A stretch of DNA of 64,000 nt, taken from JAQIBY01 sp964418565. GTDB lineage: Bacteria; Bacteroidota; Bacteroidia; Bacteroidales; ML635J-15. The notes beneath the pieces are model-generated. The model was given only the letters and a program-made list of their open reading frames with translations. It ran no database searches and was not told the DNA's origin. Both the position numbers and the translations under genes were made by a program. Positions 44,969 to 54,675 of this stretch are shown here, in pieces. The stretch spans positions 16,980 to 80,979 of the forward strand of contig CAYQMB010000001.1 in NCBI GenBank assembly GCA_964418565.1, in the 5' to 3' direction. Position 1 is the first letter of the stretch. Every line of letters begins with the position of its first letter.

Positions 44969-47194
44969 ATGGATATTTTTCTGATTATTGTAATTGTGCT
45001 TTTTGCCCTGGCTATCACCGACCTGGTGGTAGGTGTCAGCAACGATGCTGTTAACTTTCTCAACTCAGCAATTGGAGCACGTGCAGCCCGTTTTAGAAAT
45101 CTGATGATTATTACTACCATCGGAATTATCCTGGGAGCAATTTTGTCCGGAGGCATGATGGAAGTTGCACGAAAAGGGATTTTTCATCCTGAAAATTTCT
45201 TTTTTGATGAGATCATGATCATGTTTCTGGCCGTGATGCTAACCGACATCATATTGCTGGATACATTCAACTCACTAGGTTTACCTACATCAACCACAGT
45301 ATCCATTGTCTTTGAATTACTTGGTGCCGCGGTGGGCATGTCAATCATCAAAATTTCAGGCAATCCGGATTCCCTGTCAATGGGGGAATACATTAATACG
45401 GACAAAGCCCTGGCCATCATTATGGGGATTTTGCTGTCCGTGTTTATTGCATTTAGTGTTGGTGCGTTAATTCAATACCTTTCACGGCTCTTGTTTTCAT
45501 TCAATTTTGAAAAACGCATGAAGTATTTTGGTGGGGTTTTTGGTGGATTGGCCATTACCGCCATTACCTATTTCATGCTCATCAAAGGGGTAAAAAACGC
45601 ACCCTTTATGACTGATGAACTAAAGCACAGCATTACTTCCAATTCCATGCTCATCATAGGCATAAGCTTTGTTTTCTGGACTGTCCTTATGCAGATTCTG
45701 CACATGGCATTTCGCGTCAACATTTTGCGTGTTATTGTACTGATCGGCACCATGGCTCTGGCCATGGCCTTTGCCAGCAACGACCTGGTAAACTTCATCG
45801 GTGTACCAATTGCCGGTCTGGATTCTTACATCAATTTCACGAATTCCGGCAATGCGGATCCTTCCGGCTTTGCCATGACAAGTTTATCAAAAGCAGTGGA
45901 GACAAAAACCTACCTGCTTATTATCGCTGGCATCATCATGGCAATCACTCTTTGGTTTTCCCGTAAGGCGCGCTCTGTTGTGAAAACGTCCGTAGACCTT
46001 TCTCGTCAGGATGAGGGTGATGAGCGTTTTGGCTCTTCATCTTTCGCTCGCTTTATCGTACGTGGCAGTGTAAAACTTTCCAAAGGCACGGAAAAGATTC
46101 TGCCCAAAGGGATAAAACGGCGAATGAAAAAACAGTTTAAACCCAATAAAGAACTGGAAAATCTCCCGGCAAAGGATCGCCCGGCCTTTGACATGCTCAG
46201 AGCGGCTGTAAACTTATTTGTTGCCAGTATTCTTATTTCCATCGGTACATCCCTGAAACTTCCCCTGTCAACAACATACGTTACTTTTATGGTGGCTATG
46301 GGTACATCTCTGGCTGACAATGCCTGGGGCAGAGAAAGCGCAGTGTACCGAATCACCGGTGTATTATCCGTTATCGGAGGATGGTTTCTGACTGCCCTGA
46401 GTGCTTTCACTGTTGCTTTTGTTATGGTAACTATTCTCCATTTTGGTGGCATTATTGGCCTGATAATACTCATACTTCTGGCTGCCTTCTTTATTTACAA
46501 AACCTACATGAAGCATAAGTCCAAAGAAGCAGAACGGGCAAAAGAAGCTGATCTATACAAAGGTGAAAGAAGTTTTCTGGAAATTTGCCGCGATAATGTT
46601 TCCTTCAACATTTCAAACATGGAAATGGAATTTGAAGCCAACATGACCGGACTTATCAACAATGACAGAAAAACTCTAAAGAAAAACCTCAAGCGAATCA
46701 AGAAAACCAGCAAGGACACGAAATCCCTTAAAAACGATTTATTCAAAACCATACAAAAACTTGATCAGGAACAAATCAACACGGGAATGTATTATGTCCA
46801 GGTACTCGACTATCTTAGAGAAGCGGCTCACAGTCTGACATACATAGGTGAACCTTCACTCACCCATGTTGAGAACAAACACAAAGAGTTATCCAAGGCT
46901 CAGATCAAGGCACTGCAACGCTTGGTACAAACCTATATTCCTATTCATCAGGCGTGCAGGGAAATGATCATGAAAGGAGATTTCACAGCCGTTAATCATG
47001 TTAAAGAACAACAGGAATATTTGTTCAACCTGCTGGATGAACTTAAAAAGGATCAGCTTAAACGCATCAAAAAGAAAAAAGACGGGACAAAAGCCAGTGT
47101 CTTATTCATCAACCTCTTGCAGGAAACCAAACTTTTATCCATCAGTATTGTCAATACCTTAAAATCCTACAGGGATTTTAGAGAATTGAAATAG
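44969..47194 (+). CDS. PiT-family inorganic phosphate transporter with C-terminal PhoU-like domain
   Basis: Inner-membrane phosphate permease. 741 residues, much longer than the 499 of E. coli PitA. The duplicated PiT signatures are GVSNDAVNFLNSAIGARAA near residue 17 and ASNDLVNFIGVPIAG near 270. About 12 hydrophobic segments end near 515. The last 220 residues are charged helices (DNVSFNISNMEMEFEANM onward) resembling a PhoU-type regulatory domain. Fusion of a PiT transporter with this domain is known in the phylum, as I recall. Confidence 0.93.
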   Translation: MDIFLIIVIVLFALAITDLVVGVSNDAVNFLNSAIGARAARFRNLMIITTIGIILGAILSGGMMEVARKGIFHPENFFFDEIMIMFLAVMLTDIILLDTFNSLGLPTSTTVSIVFELLGAAVGMSIIKISGNPDSLSMGEYINTDKALAIIMGILLSVFIAFSVGALIQYLSRLLFSFNFEKRMKYFGGVFGGLAITAITYFMLIKGVKNAPFMTDELKHSITSNSMLIIGISFVFWTVLMQILHMAFRVNILRVIVLIGTMALAMAFASNDLVNFIGVPIAGLDSYINFTNSGNADPSGFAMTSLSKAVETKTYLLIIAGIIMAITLWFSRKARSVVKTSVDLSRQDEGDERFGSSSFARFIVRGSVKLSKGTEKILPKGIKRRMKKQFKPNKELENLPAKDRPAFDMLRAAVNLFVASILISIGTSLKLPLSTTYVTFMVAMGTSLADNAWGRESAVYRITGVLSVIGGWFLTALSAFTVAFVMVTILHFGGIIGLIILILLAAFFIYKTYMKHKSKEAERAKEADLYKGERSFLEICRDNVSFNISNMEMEFEANMTGLINNDRKTLKKNLKRIKKTSKDTKSLKNDLFKTIQKLDQEQINTGMYYVQVLDYLREAAHSLTYIGEPSLTHVENKHKELSKAQIKALQRLVQTYIPIHQACREMIMKGDFTAVNHVKEQQEYLFNLLDELKKDQLKRIKKKKDGTKASVLFINLLQETKLLSISIVNTLKSYRDFRELK

Positions 47195-47290
47195 CGGGCT
47201 AATATTTGATGCATGCGGCATTAATCTGCAGATAATTTATTATCTTTCGGTGGAAAACACGCCATAAACCGAGGCTATATTGGCAACATT

Positions 47291-48265
47291 ATGAAAGAAA
47301 TCAGACATTACAAGCGTAAAATACTCATAACCGGAGGCGCTGGTTTTATCGGGAGTGCAACAGCACATAAGCTAATTGAAGACAAGAATAATTACGTGGT
47401 TGCCGTGGATGATTTCAGCACGGGGCATCCTGACAAACTTCCGAAAAATTCTGAAAATTTCAAATTCATTAAATGCGATGCCAACAATTACCGCGATATG
47501 CTGGAAATCATGCTGGCATTTCACTTTGATTACGTTTTCCATTATGCTGCTGTTGTTGGTGTTAAACGCACCCAGGAAAACCCGACAAAGGTGTTAAATG
47601 ACATCAGCGGAATCGAAAACATTTTATCCATAGCCAAGAACATCGGCGTTAAACGGGTATTTTTTGCCTCATCATCAGAAGTATACGGCGAACCCGTGGA
47701 AATTCCTCAAAACGTTTATACAACACCCCTCAACTCAAGGCTGCCTTATGCCATCGTTAAAAACCTTGGCGAAGCCTACCTGAGGTCGTATCAAAAAGAA
47801 TACGGACTGGATTTTACCATTTTCAGGTTTTTCAACACATTTGGTCCCATGCAAAGTCGTGATTTCGTTATCACACGTTTTCTGACACTTGCTTTGAAGA
47901 ACAAAGACATAACCATCTATGGAGACGGCAGCCAGACACGAACATTTTGTTACATAAAGGATAACGTGGATGCATGTGTGAAAATCGCTTATGAAGACAG
48001 ATTGGTCAATGATGTAATCAACATCGGACAGTCCCGTGAAACAAGCATTAAAGAGCTTGCTGAAATCATCATCAAACTAACCGGCTCTTCATCAAAACTT
48101 GTATATATGCCTCCGCTTGAGGATGGCGACATGAAACGCCGTTGTCCGGATAACAGTACCATGCAAAAAATTCTGGGTAAAGAACTGACATCCCTGGAAG
48201 ATGGTATACAAATGATACTCGATGAAGGGCTTTTTGAATTAAATCACAATTATTGCGATGAATAA
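47291..48265 (+). CDS. NAD-dependent epimerase/dehydratase (extended SDR, nucleotide-sugar)
   Basis: Nucleotide-sugar short-chain dehydrogenase, 324 residues. NAD-binding ILITGGAGFIGSATAHKL at the N-terminus, catalytic Ser in FASSSEVYGEP near 130 and YAIVK (Tyr-xxx-Lys) near 155. GDGSQTRTFCYIKD near 215 is shared by UDP-glucuronate decarboxylases and dTDP-glucose dehydratases. The exact reaction (4-epimerase, dehydratase or decarboxylase) cannot be told. It overlaps the prenyl synthase start by 8 nt. Confidence 0.87.
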   Translation: MKEIRHYKRKILITGGAGFIGSATAHKLIEDKNNYVVAVDDFSTGHPDKLPKNSENFKFIKCDANNYRDMLEIMLAFHFDYVFHYAAVVGVKRTQENPTKVLNDISGIENILSIAKNIGVKRVFFASSSEVYGEPVEIPQNVYTTPLNSRLPYAIVKNLGEAYLRSYQKEYGLDFTIFRFFNTFGPMQSRDFVITRFLTLALKNKDITIYGDGSQTRTFCYIKDNVDACVKIAYEDRLVNDVINIGQSRETSIKELAEIIIKLTGSSSKLVYMPPLEDGDMKRRCPDNSTMQKILGKELTSLEDGIQMILDEGLFELNHNYCDE

Positions 48266-49229
48266 TTTTAATGACCTTCAAAAACTGGTTGAAAATCAAA
48301 TCAACACCCTCAATTTTGATCTGGAACCGGACAATTTATACAAACCCATAGAATATAGCCTTTCCAGCGGCGGCAAACGCATCAGGCCGGTACTTGCTCT
48401 TATGGCATATGAACTGTACCGTTATGATGTTGAAGAAGCTGTAAAACCCGCCACCGGTCTTGAGGTTTTTCATAATTTCACCCTTCTGCATGATGATATT
48501 ATGGACAAATCGGACATGCGTCGCGGCAAACCAAGTGTCCACAAAAAATATAACCTTGACATTGCTTTGCTTTCAGGCGATGCCATGTCAATCCTTGCCA
48601 CATCCTTAATCAATCAGGCACCACGAAATCAGCAAAAAATAATGCAGGCATTTACCCGTGCTGCTCTCGACGTGTGTGAAGGTCAGCAATACGATATGGA
48701 TTTTGAATCCAGAGAATTCATTTCCGAAGATGATTACCTGAAAATGATTAGCTTAAAAACCAGCGCTCTGCTGGCTGTTAGTTTAAAAACAGGCGGTCTG
48801 ATGGCTGACGCCCCTTATCAGGACATCGATGCTCTGTATAAAATGGGATTGTCCCTGGGACTGGGATTTCAGTTGCAGGATGACTGGCTTGACTGCTTTG
48901 GCAACCAGGCAAAATTTGGTAAACCAATTGGCAAGGACATCCTTAACCAAAAGAAAACACTCCTCTGGATTGAAGCTCATGAAAAAGCAGAAGAAACGGA
49001 TAAAAAACGGATGCAGAATATCATCAAAGATACATCACTAAATAATGAGAAAAAAGTGGATACCGTGCTGGGCATATACAATAAACTTGGCATTCCTGAA
49101 CAAACCAGGAACACCATCAGCTCCTGCTTTGATGAAGCAGAATCCTACCTCAGCAAACTAAGTGTTGCTGACACAAAAAAAACCATATTACGTGATTTTA
49201 TCCGTTACATAAAAAACAGAACATATTAA
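48258..49229 (+). CDS. Polyprenyl (geranylgeranyl-type) diphosphate synthase
   Basis: Condenses IPP with allylic diphosphates. 323 residues. First aspartate motif DDIMD near residue 80 in the DDxxD form, without the two-residue insert of bacterial farnesyl synthases; second motif QDDWLD near 213. The GGKRIRP substrate motif is near 38. The fifth residue before the first motif is Phe, which in related enzymes limits chain length to about C20, so a geranylgeranyl-type product is inferred. Precursors come from the MEP pathway (ispD and ispG are also in the window). Confidence 0.92.
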   Translation: MNNFNDLQKLVENQINTLNFDLEPDNLYKPIEYSLSSGGKRIRPVLALMAYELYRYDVEEAVKPATGLEVFHNFTLLHDDIMDKSDMRRGKPSVHKKYNLDIALLSGDAMSILATSLINQAPRNQQKIMQAFTRAALDVCEGQQYDMDFESREFISEDDYLKMISLKTSALLAVSLKTGGLMADAPYQDIDALYKMGLSLGLGFQLQDDWLDCFGNQAKFGKPIGKDILNQKKTLLWIEAHEKAEETDKKRMQNIIKDTSLNNEKKVDTVLGIYNKLGIPEQTRNTISSCFDEAESYLSKLSVADTKKTILRDFIRYIKNRTY

Positions 49230-49288
49230 AATTACTGCGGATCGTCAATTATATGTTTTAGGACAACAGAAATCATGATAATATTTTT

Positions 49289-49296
49289 TACATTTG
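49289..49296 (+). promoter_or_regulatory. -7 box TACATTTG of atpD-atpC
   Basis: A perfect TAnnTTTG, 20 nt before the atpD ATG; the same octamer as at gcvH. The separate atpDC pair therefore seems to have its own promoter. Confidence 0.55.
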
Positions 49297-49316
49297 TGAT
49301 GTAGCTTAATTAAAAA

Positions 49317-50846
49317 ATGAAAAAGAAGATGGCTAAACTTACAGGTGAAATTTCTCAGGTCATTGGTCCGGTTGTGGATGTTATATTTAAATCCGATGAC
49401 AACAAGTTACCCGACATTTACGACTCCCTTGAAATAGAAAGAGAAAATGGAGAAACCCTCGTACTGGAGTGTCAACAGCATATTGGTGAAAATACCATTC
49501 GTGCCATAGCAATGGACTCAACCGACGGATTGTACAGGGGAATAAAAGTCAATGCTACAGGTAATCCCATCAAAATTCCCATCGGTGACCAGGTAAAAGG
49601 TCGTCTGATGAATGTCGTTGGAAATGCCATTGACGGACTGGAGCAGGTAGATAACAAGGACGGTTATCCCATACACAGGGAGGCTCCAAAATTTGAAGAC
49701 CTATCCACCTCAACGGAAGTTTTCTATACAGGCATTAAAGTTATCGACCTCATTGAACCTTATGCCAAAGGCGGTAAAATCGGCCTCTTTGGGGGTGCCG
49801 GTGTTGGTAAAACCGTTCTGATACAGGAACTGATTAACAACATCGCCATCGGTTATGAAGGTGTCTCTGTTTTTGCAGGCGTAGGAGAACGTACCCGTGA
49901 AGGAAATGATTTGTTGCGCGAAATGATTGAAGCCGGTATTGTAAATTACGGCGAAAATTTCAAGAAATCCATGGATAAAGGCGGCTGGGATTTATCCGAC
50001 GTTAAATCCACAGACCTCAAAGAGTCCAAACTGTCAATGGTCTTTGGTCAGATGAACGAACCACCGGGAGCACGTGCCCGTGTAGCCCTTTCCGGTTTAA
50101 CACTGGCCGAATCTTTCCGCGACGGAGACAAAGACAGCGAACAGGGAAAAGATATTCTCTTTTTTGTGGATAATATTTTCCGCTTCACACAGGCCGGCTC
50201 TGAAGTTTCAGCCCTGCTTGGTCGTATGCCCTCTGCTGTGGGTTATCAGCCTACCCTGGCTTCGGAAATGGGTGAGTTGCAGGAGCGCATTACATCGACA
50301 AAACACGGTTCTATTACATCCGTTCAGGCCATTTATGTGCCCGCAGATGACCTTACCGACCCTGCACCGGCTACCACATTCTCTCACCTGGATGCAACAA
50401 CTGTACTGAGCCGTAAAATATCTGAGCTTGGTATCTACCCTGCCGTTGATCCGCTGGACTCATCATCCCGAATCCTTACACCGGATATCGTTGGACAGGA
50501 ACACTATAATACAGCACAGGAAGTTATCCAGATTTTACAACGAAACAAGGAACTTCAGGATATCATTGCTATTCTTGGTATGGATGAATTGTCGGAAGAA
50601 GACAAACTCGTTGTCCACCGTGCAAGAAGGATTCAGCGCTTCCTTTCACAACCATTCCATGTGGCAGAAGCATTTACCGGACTTAAAGGAGAATTTGTTA
50701 AAATTGAAGATACCATCAAGGGCTTTAAAATGATCCTTTCCGGCCAGGTGGACAAATATCCCGAATCAGCATTCCTGTTGGTAGGTACCATTGACCAGGC
50801 CATTGAAAAAGGTGAAAAAATGCTCGCTGAAGAAGAAAACGATTAA
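49317..50846 (+). CDS. atpD: F-type ATP synthase subunit beta
   Basis: Catalytic F1 subunit. 509 residues from ATG 49317 (MKKKMAKLTGEIS); ATG 49329 would also serve. Walker A is GGAGVGKTVLIQELINN near 160, the catalytic Glu is in AGVGERTREGNDL near 190, and PAVDPLDSSSRIL near 380 holds the alpha/beta signature. It is separated from atpBEFHAG by about 6.2 kb. A 5-nt gap leads to atpC. Confidence 0.97.
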   Translation: MKKKMAKLTGEISQVIGPVVDVIFKSDDNKLPDIYDSLEIERENGETLVLECQQHIGENTIRAIAMDSTDGLYRGIKVNATGNPIKIPIGDQVKGRLMNVVGNAIDGLEQVDNKDGYPIHREAPKFEDLSTSTEVFYTGIKVIDLIEPYAKGGKIGLFGGAGVGKTVLIQELINNIAIGYEGVSVFAGVGERTREGNDLLREMIEAGIVNYGENFKKSMDKGGWDLSDVKSTDLKESKLSMVFGQMNEPPGARARVALSGLTLAESFRDGDKDSEQGKDILFFVDNIFRFTQAGSEVSALLGRMPSAVGYQPTLASEMGELQERITSTKHGSITSVQAIYVPADDLTDPAPATTFSHLDATTVLSRKISELGIYPAVDPLDSSSRILTPDIVGQEHYNTAQEVIQILQRNKELQDIIAILGMDELSEEDKLVVHRARRIQRFLSQPFHVAEAFTGLKGEFVKIEDTIKGFKMILSGQVDKYPESAFLLVGTIDQAIEKGEKMLAEEEND

Positions 50847-50851
50847 GGCTT

Positions 50852-51103
50852 ATGTTGAATATTGAAATCATATCACCGGAAAAATCCCTTTTTGAGGGAG
50901 AGTGTGAAATGGTACAGGTTCCAGGTGCAAAAGGATCTTTCCAGATACTGAACATGCACGCACCCATTATTTCAACACTTGTTAAAGGAAATATAAGGAT
51001 AAGAACCAGCGGCACCAAACAAGTAAAATCCTGGGAAATTGATAGCGGCGTTGTCGAATGTCATGATAATAAAATCATCATTCTTGTTGAGGCAGCCGCC
51101 TGA
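50852..51103 (+). CDS. atpC: F-type ATP synthase subunit epsilon, short form
   Basis: 83 residues, only the N-terminal beta-sandwich (IEIISPEKSLFEGECEMVQVPGAKGSFQILNMHAPIIS...). The C-terminal helical hairpin that inhibits ATP hydrolysis in E. coli epsilon (about 139 residues) is absent. The terminator 23 nt downstream and lack of any continuing frame argue against a sequencing truncation. Short epsilon subunits are usual in this phylum, as I recall. Confidence 0.93.
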   Translation: MLNIEIISPEKSLFEGECEMVQVPGAKGSFQILNMHAPIISTLVKGNIRIRTSGTKQVKSWEIDSGVVECHDNKIIILVEAAA

Positions 51104-51125
51104 GCTTTATAAGATTATATACCAT

Positions 51126-51161
51126 AAAAAAACCCGCTGTAATTAAACAACGGGTTTTTTT
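51126..51161. terminator. Bidirectional terminator between atpC and the secreted protein gene
   Basis: AAAAAACCCG and CGGGTTTTTT form a 10-bp stem around a 14-nt loop, with a T run on each strand, between convergent genes. Confidence 0.8.
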
Positions 51162-51181
51162 ATGGCATTTTATTGTTGCAA

Positions 51182-51892
51182 TTACTTTATAATCAGCTTC
51201 TGGGTATCCATAATTTCTCCATCTATTGAGTACTGGTATAAATATGTACCACTTTCCAACTGGTTAACAGGAATGCTTAATGTTCCGGTTCCTTCTCTGT
51301 TATAATCAAACACGCGTTTTCCCAGCATATCATACATCTCAATATCCAGAGTTGACCCCGGACTCAAATTATAATCAACACGGGCATTGCTACTCGCCGG
51401 ATTGGGATACAGATCACTGACAATAACCCCTTTCACCGGGTCTTCAACCGATGCAGATGCATCATAAACCACAGTAAACGATACAGCATCCAGTGTATCA
51501 TCAACGTTAAATAATTTATAATCTATCGTCGCTACTCCCGGGTTGCCGTCAGGATTATATTCAACATAAAAACCACTTAACTCATCATTTGCGGGCACAT
51601 CAAATTCCGGTGACAAATCTATATTAGGCATAAGACATGTTCCTGACACACAAATTGAGTTAACCGAACCGTCCACAACGTCTGCATTTACACGCTCTAA
51701 TCTGGCTGTAATATCCTTGGTATCGTTGTTTTTTACGAGAAATTCCAAGACCATCATGTTTTCTGTATCTCCGGTAAGGGAGATATTGCTTTCCAGCTCC
51801 TGTGATCCATCAGCCGTTAACAATTGAAGGTTTTGACCAAATGCAAGTGCAGTAATAAAAAATGTTCCTAAAAAAAGTAATGTCTGTTTCAT
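51182..51892 (-). CDS. Secreted protein with T9SS type A C-terminal sorting domain
   Basis: 236 residues. Signal peptide MKQTLLFLGTFFITALAFGQ. The middle (residues 22-150) is a beta-rich domain without a motif I recognise, with a CVSGTC cysteine pair. The last 75 residues are a T9SS type A sorting domain: LYPNPASSNARVDYNLS, then IEMYDMLGKRV, SGTYLYQYSIDG and the terminal QKLIIK. It should be exported to the cell surface or medium by the SprA system. Function unknown. Confidence 0.85.
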   Translation of the reverse strand: MKQTLLFLGTFFITALAFGQNLQLLTADGSQELESNISLTGDTENMMVLEFLVKNNDTKDITARLERVNADVVDGSVNSICVSGTCLMPNIDLSPEFDVPANDELSGFYVEYNPDGNPGVATIDYKLFNVDDTLDAVSFTVVYDASASVEDPVKGVIVSDLYPNPASSNARVDYNLSPGSTLDIEMYDMLGKRVFDYNREGTGTLSIPVNQLESGTYLYQYSIDGEIMDTQKLIIK

Positions 51893-52108
51893 ATTCTTTT
51901 AATTAATCATTCGTTTGACTGCAATGATAATCAAAAAATCAATGTAAGATTATTTTTTCATACCTGTCCCCCGTTTTTTTTGGCCAGGCAAATCATCCAC
52001 TCACTGAAAGCTTACCTTGTCAGAAAGCAATCTAAAATGCTTATATTTACACTGAATAGATAATTTTCACACACTTTCCTATAATATAATAATTCTACAG
52101 TATTATAT

Positions 52109-52140
52109 TTTGACCTCACATGGAACTTAATCTTATCTTG
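52109..52140 (+). promoter_or_regulatory. Possible promoter TTTG-N20-TTATCTTG
   Basis: TTTG at 52109-52112 lies 20 nt from TTATCTTG (52133-52140), a -7 box with two deviations, 29 nt before the next start. An AT-only 8-bp hairpin (ATATAATA with TATTATAT, 52084-52108) abuts the -33 box and may be an operator. Confidence 0.4.
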
Positions 52141-52169
52141 CATGCTTTAACCAAAAAGCTTATGTGTTT

Positions 52170-54617
52170 ATGAAACGATCTTTACTTCTGATTGGTTTGC
52201 TTTGCCTTACACTTCTCACCTTCGGCCAAAGCAAAAAAAGCAGTTTAACCTGCACTCAACCTTCTCAAACAACCAAAAGCACTGCCTCCGAATGGGCTCA
52301 GGTTGTAGATTTTACCTCCACCGACATTGATGGCGTTCAGCATCACCTTCAATCCTATCTGGATGCCGGCAAAAATGTTATTGTGGATTTATCCGCCACC
52401 TGGTGCGGCCCGTGCTGGTCTCTCCACCAAACCGGTGTATTTGAGGATCTGTATAATAACTACGGCCCTGCAGGCACTGATGAACTTGTTGTCTTGTGGG
52501 TTGAAATTGATGAATCAACAACCCTGGCCGATATTGAAGGTACAGGATCAAACACTCAGGGTGACTGGACAAATGGAGGAGACTTCCCTGTGCCTATTAT
52601 AAATGATGGGAGTATCAGCTCAAGTTTCTCAGAACTATACGAAGGCCTTGTACCAACTGTATTTATGGTATGTCCCTCTGGCATGTACAAAGATATCACA
52701 GATGAAGCATGGACAAGCGCCAGTGCCGTTTACAGCACCATATCAACCTGTCCTGATAACAACAACGATATGGAAATGACCAACGTGTCTACCACAAGCC
52801 CTGCTACTGGTTGTGCGCTCGGTACTGAAGAAAATGTTGTAGTTGAACTGACAAACATTGGCCTTGATGCAGTAACTGATGTAGAGGTTTCATATAGCAT
52901 TAATGGCGGTACCCTTGTTACAGAAACTGCTCCCGGACCTGTTCCTGCAACTGGTACGTACACTTACACCTTTACTCAAACCGAAGATCTCTCCGCCATC
53001 GGTACATATGAAATTGAAGCAACCGTTAACTGGCCCGAAGATACAGAATCAGCTAACAATACCAACACCGGCGTTGCTATATCAGGTGACAGCGAGCTTA
53101 CTGTTGATCTGACCCTGGATAACTACCCGGGTGAAACAAGCTGGGATATCGTTGATAACACAACCGGAGGTATTATTGCAGAATCACCGGTATATGAAAA
53201 TGGCGGCTCAAGCCACAGCCAGACTTTCTGTATCCTTAGCTCAAGCTGCTATACTTTTACCATTTATGACGAATACGGCGATGGTATCTGCTGTAGCTAT
53301 GGCGATGGTTCATACACCCTTACAGTGGATGGAACAGAAATAGCTACCGGTGGTGATTTTAATGAATCAGAATCCGTAAGTGTTGATGCACAAACGCCGG
53401 GTCTTTCAGACATAACATTCTGTACAGGCGAAACCATTGACTGGGATACAAGCGCTGACGGAACATTCTCGCTTTTACCCGCAGACATTGACAACAGCAC
53501 AACCGGGGACCATAGCGTAACCTATACCATCAACGAAGGTGGTACATGCGAAGCCTCTGAAACCTTTACCGTTTCAGTTGTTGACAATACACTTGACATC
53601 ACCCCTGAAGATATTACTGTCTGCCAGGGTGAAAGCATCAATTTCCCTGCAGGTTCCGGTACGTTTTCACCTGCAACAGTTGACAATACTATTGCGGCAA
53701 CAACTACGGTTACATATACCATCAACGAAGGTTTGAGCTGCGAAAACTCTGCAACCTTTGATGTTACTGTAAATCCCCTGCCCTCCATTGACATTGCATG
53801 CGAAAATCAGGAATATTGCATCAACGATGACATTACGCTCCCATCAGGATCGGGAACATTTGATCCCGCCAGTATTGACAATACCGCAGGAGGTACAACA
53901 AGCGTTACTTACACAACCACCACATCTGCTGATGGCTGTGTTAACACCTGCGATTTCGATGTTACCGTTTACGATAACACCATTGATATCACCGCCGAAG
54001 ACATGACTGTTTGTGAAGGCGAAGCAATAGACTTCCCTTCCGGTAGTGGAATTTATGATCCTTCCACCGTTGACAACAGCACTGCCGGCACAACAACTGT
54101 CACCTATTACATGGCTCAGGGCACCGATTGCGAAAACAGCCTTAGCTTTGATGTCACTGTACTTGAGGCACCGGATGCCACCATCTCACAGGATGGATAT
54201 GAGCTTTCTACCAGTGCTTCCGGTGATCTTCAGTGGTATATGAATGGCGATCCCATTGATGGTGCAACCGAATCAACTTATACCTGTACCGAAGACGGAG
54301 ATTATTATGTGATCGCTACAGACACCAGCGGATGCACCGATCAGTCCAATACCATCACCGTAAGCGGAACAGATGTTGAAACCCATAACCTGATTGATTT
54401 CAGCATCTATCCAAATCCCGCTGAAGGCCGTATTTATATTGACGTTCCGGAAAATACCGTAAACCTGACAATTTACGACATTACCGGCAAAGCCATGCTT
54501 AAAAAATCTGATTTCAGCACTGGCACCATCGATATTTCCGCATTCACATCAGGTGTGTATCTCATCGAAATTGAAAAAGATGAACTCACAGGCATTAAAA
54601 AGCTTCTGATTAAATAA
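52170..54617 (+). CDS. T9SS-exported thioredoxin-fold protein with cysteine-bearing repeats
   Basis: 815-residue secreted protein. Signal peptide MKRSLLLIGLLCLTLLTFGQ; TlpA/thioredoxin-like domain about residues 40-195 with active-site ATWCGPC (C79, C82) and a cis-Pro loop GLVPTVF. A CARDB-like stretch follows at about 200-305 (VVELTNIGLDAVTDVEVSYSI), then a beta domain with CYTFTIYDEYGDGICC to about 410. Four tandem repeats of 60-65 residues (bases 53410-54180) share TVCxGExIxFP, SGTFxPxTVDN and CENSxTFDVTV. The C-terminus is an Ig-like stretch plus a T9SS type A sorting domain (IYPNPAEGRIYIDV ... KLLIK). GTG 52164 is an alternative start. The substrate is unknown. Confidence 0.85.
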   Translation: MKRSLLLIGLLCLTLLTFGQSKKSSLTCTQPSQTTKSTASEWAQVVDFTSTDIDGVQHHLQSYLDAGKNVIVDLSATWCGPCWSLHQTGVFEDLYNNYGPAGTDELVVLWVEIDESTTLADIEGTGSNTQGDWTNGGDFPVPIINDGSISSSFSELYEGLVPTVFMVCPSGMYKDITDEAWTSASAVYSTISTCPDNNNDMEMTNVSTTSPATGCALGTEENVVVELTNIGLDAVTDVEVSYSINGGTLVTETAPGPVPATGTYTYTFTQTEDLSAIGTYEIEATVNWPEDTESANNTNTGVAISGDSELTVDLTLDNYPGETSWDIVDNTTGGIIAESPVYENGGSSHSQTFCILSSSCYTFTIYDEYGDGICCSYGDGSYTLTVDGTEIATGGDFNESESVSVDAQTPGLSDITFCTGETIDWDTSADGTFSLLPADIDNSTTGDHSVTYTINEGGTCEASETFTVSVVDNTLDITPEDITVCQGESINFPAGSGTFSPATVDNTIAATTTVTYTINEGLSCENSATFDVTVNPLPSIDIACENQEYCINDDITLPSGSGTFDPASIDNTAGGTTSVTYTTTTSADGCVNTCDFDVTVYDNTIDITAEDMTVCEGEAIDFPSGSGIYDPSTVDNSTAGTTTVTYYMAQGTDCENSLSFDVTVLEAPDATISQDGYELSTSASGDLQWYMNGDPIDGATESTYTCTEDGDYYVIATDTSGCTDQSNTITVSGTDVETHNLIDFSIYPNPAEGRIYIDVPENTVNLTIYDITGKAMLKKSDFSTGTIDISAFTSGVYLIEIEKDELTGIKKLLIK

Positions 54618-54630
54618 TTTATCACTACTG

Positions 54631-54653
54631 AAAGGCCGGCAATGCCGGCCTTT
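54631..54653. terminator. Terminator hairpin after the thioredoxin-repeat gene
   Basis: AAAGGCCGGC pairs perfectly with GCCGGCCTTT (10 bp) around a 3-nt loop. The T run after it is short and broken. Confidence 0.7.
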
Positions 54654-54675
54654 CCTTTGTTCATTGCCAAATTGG

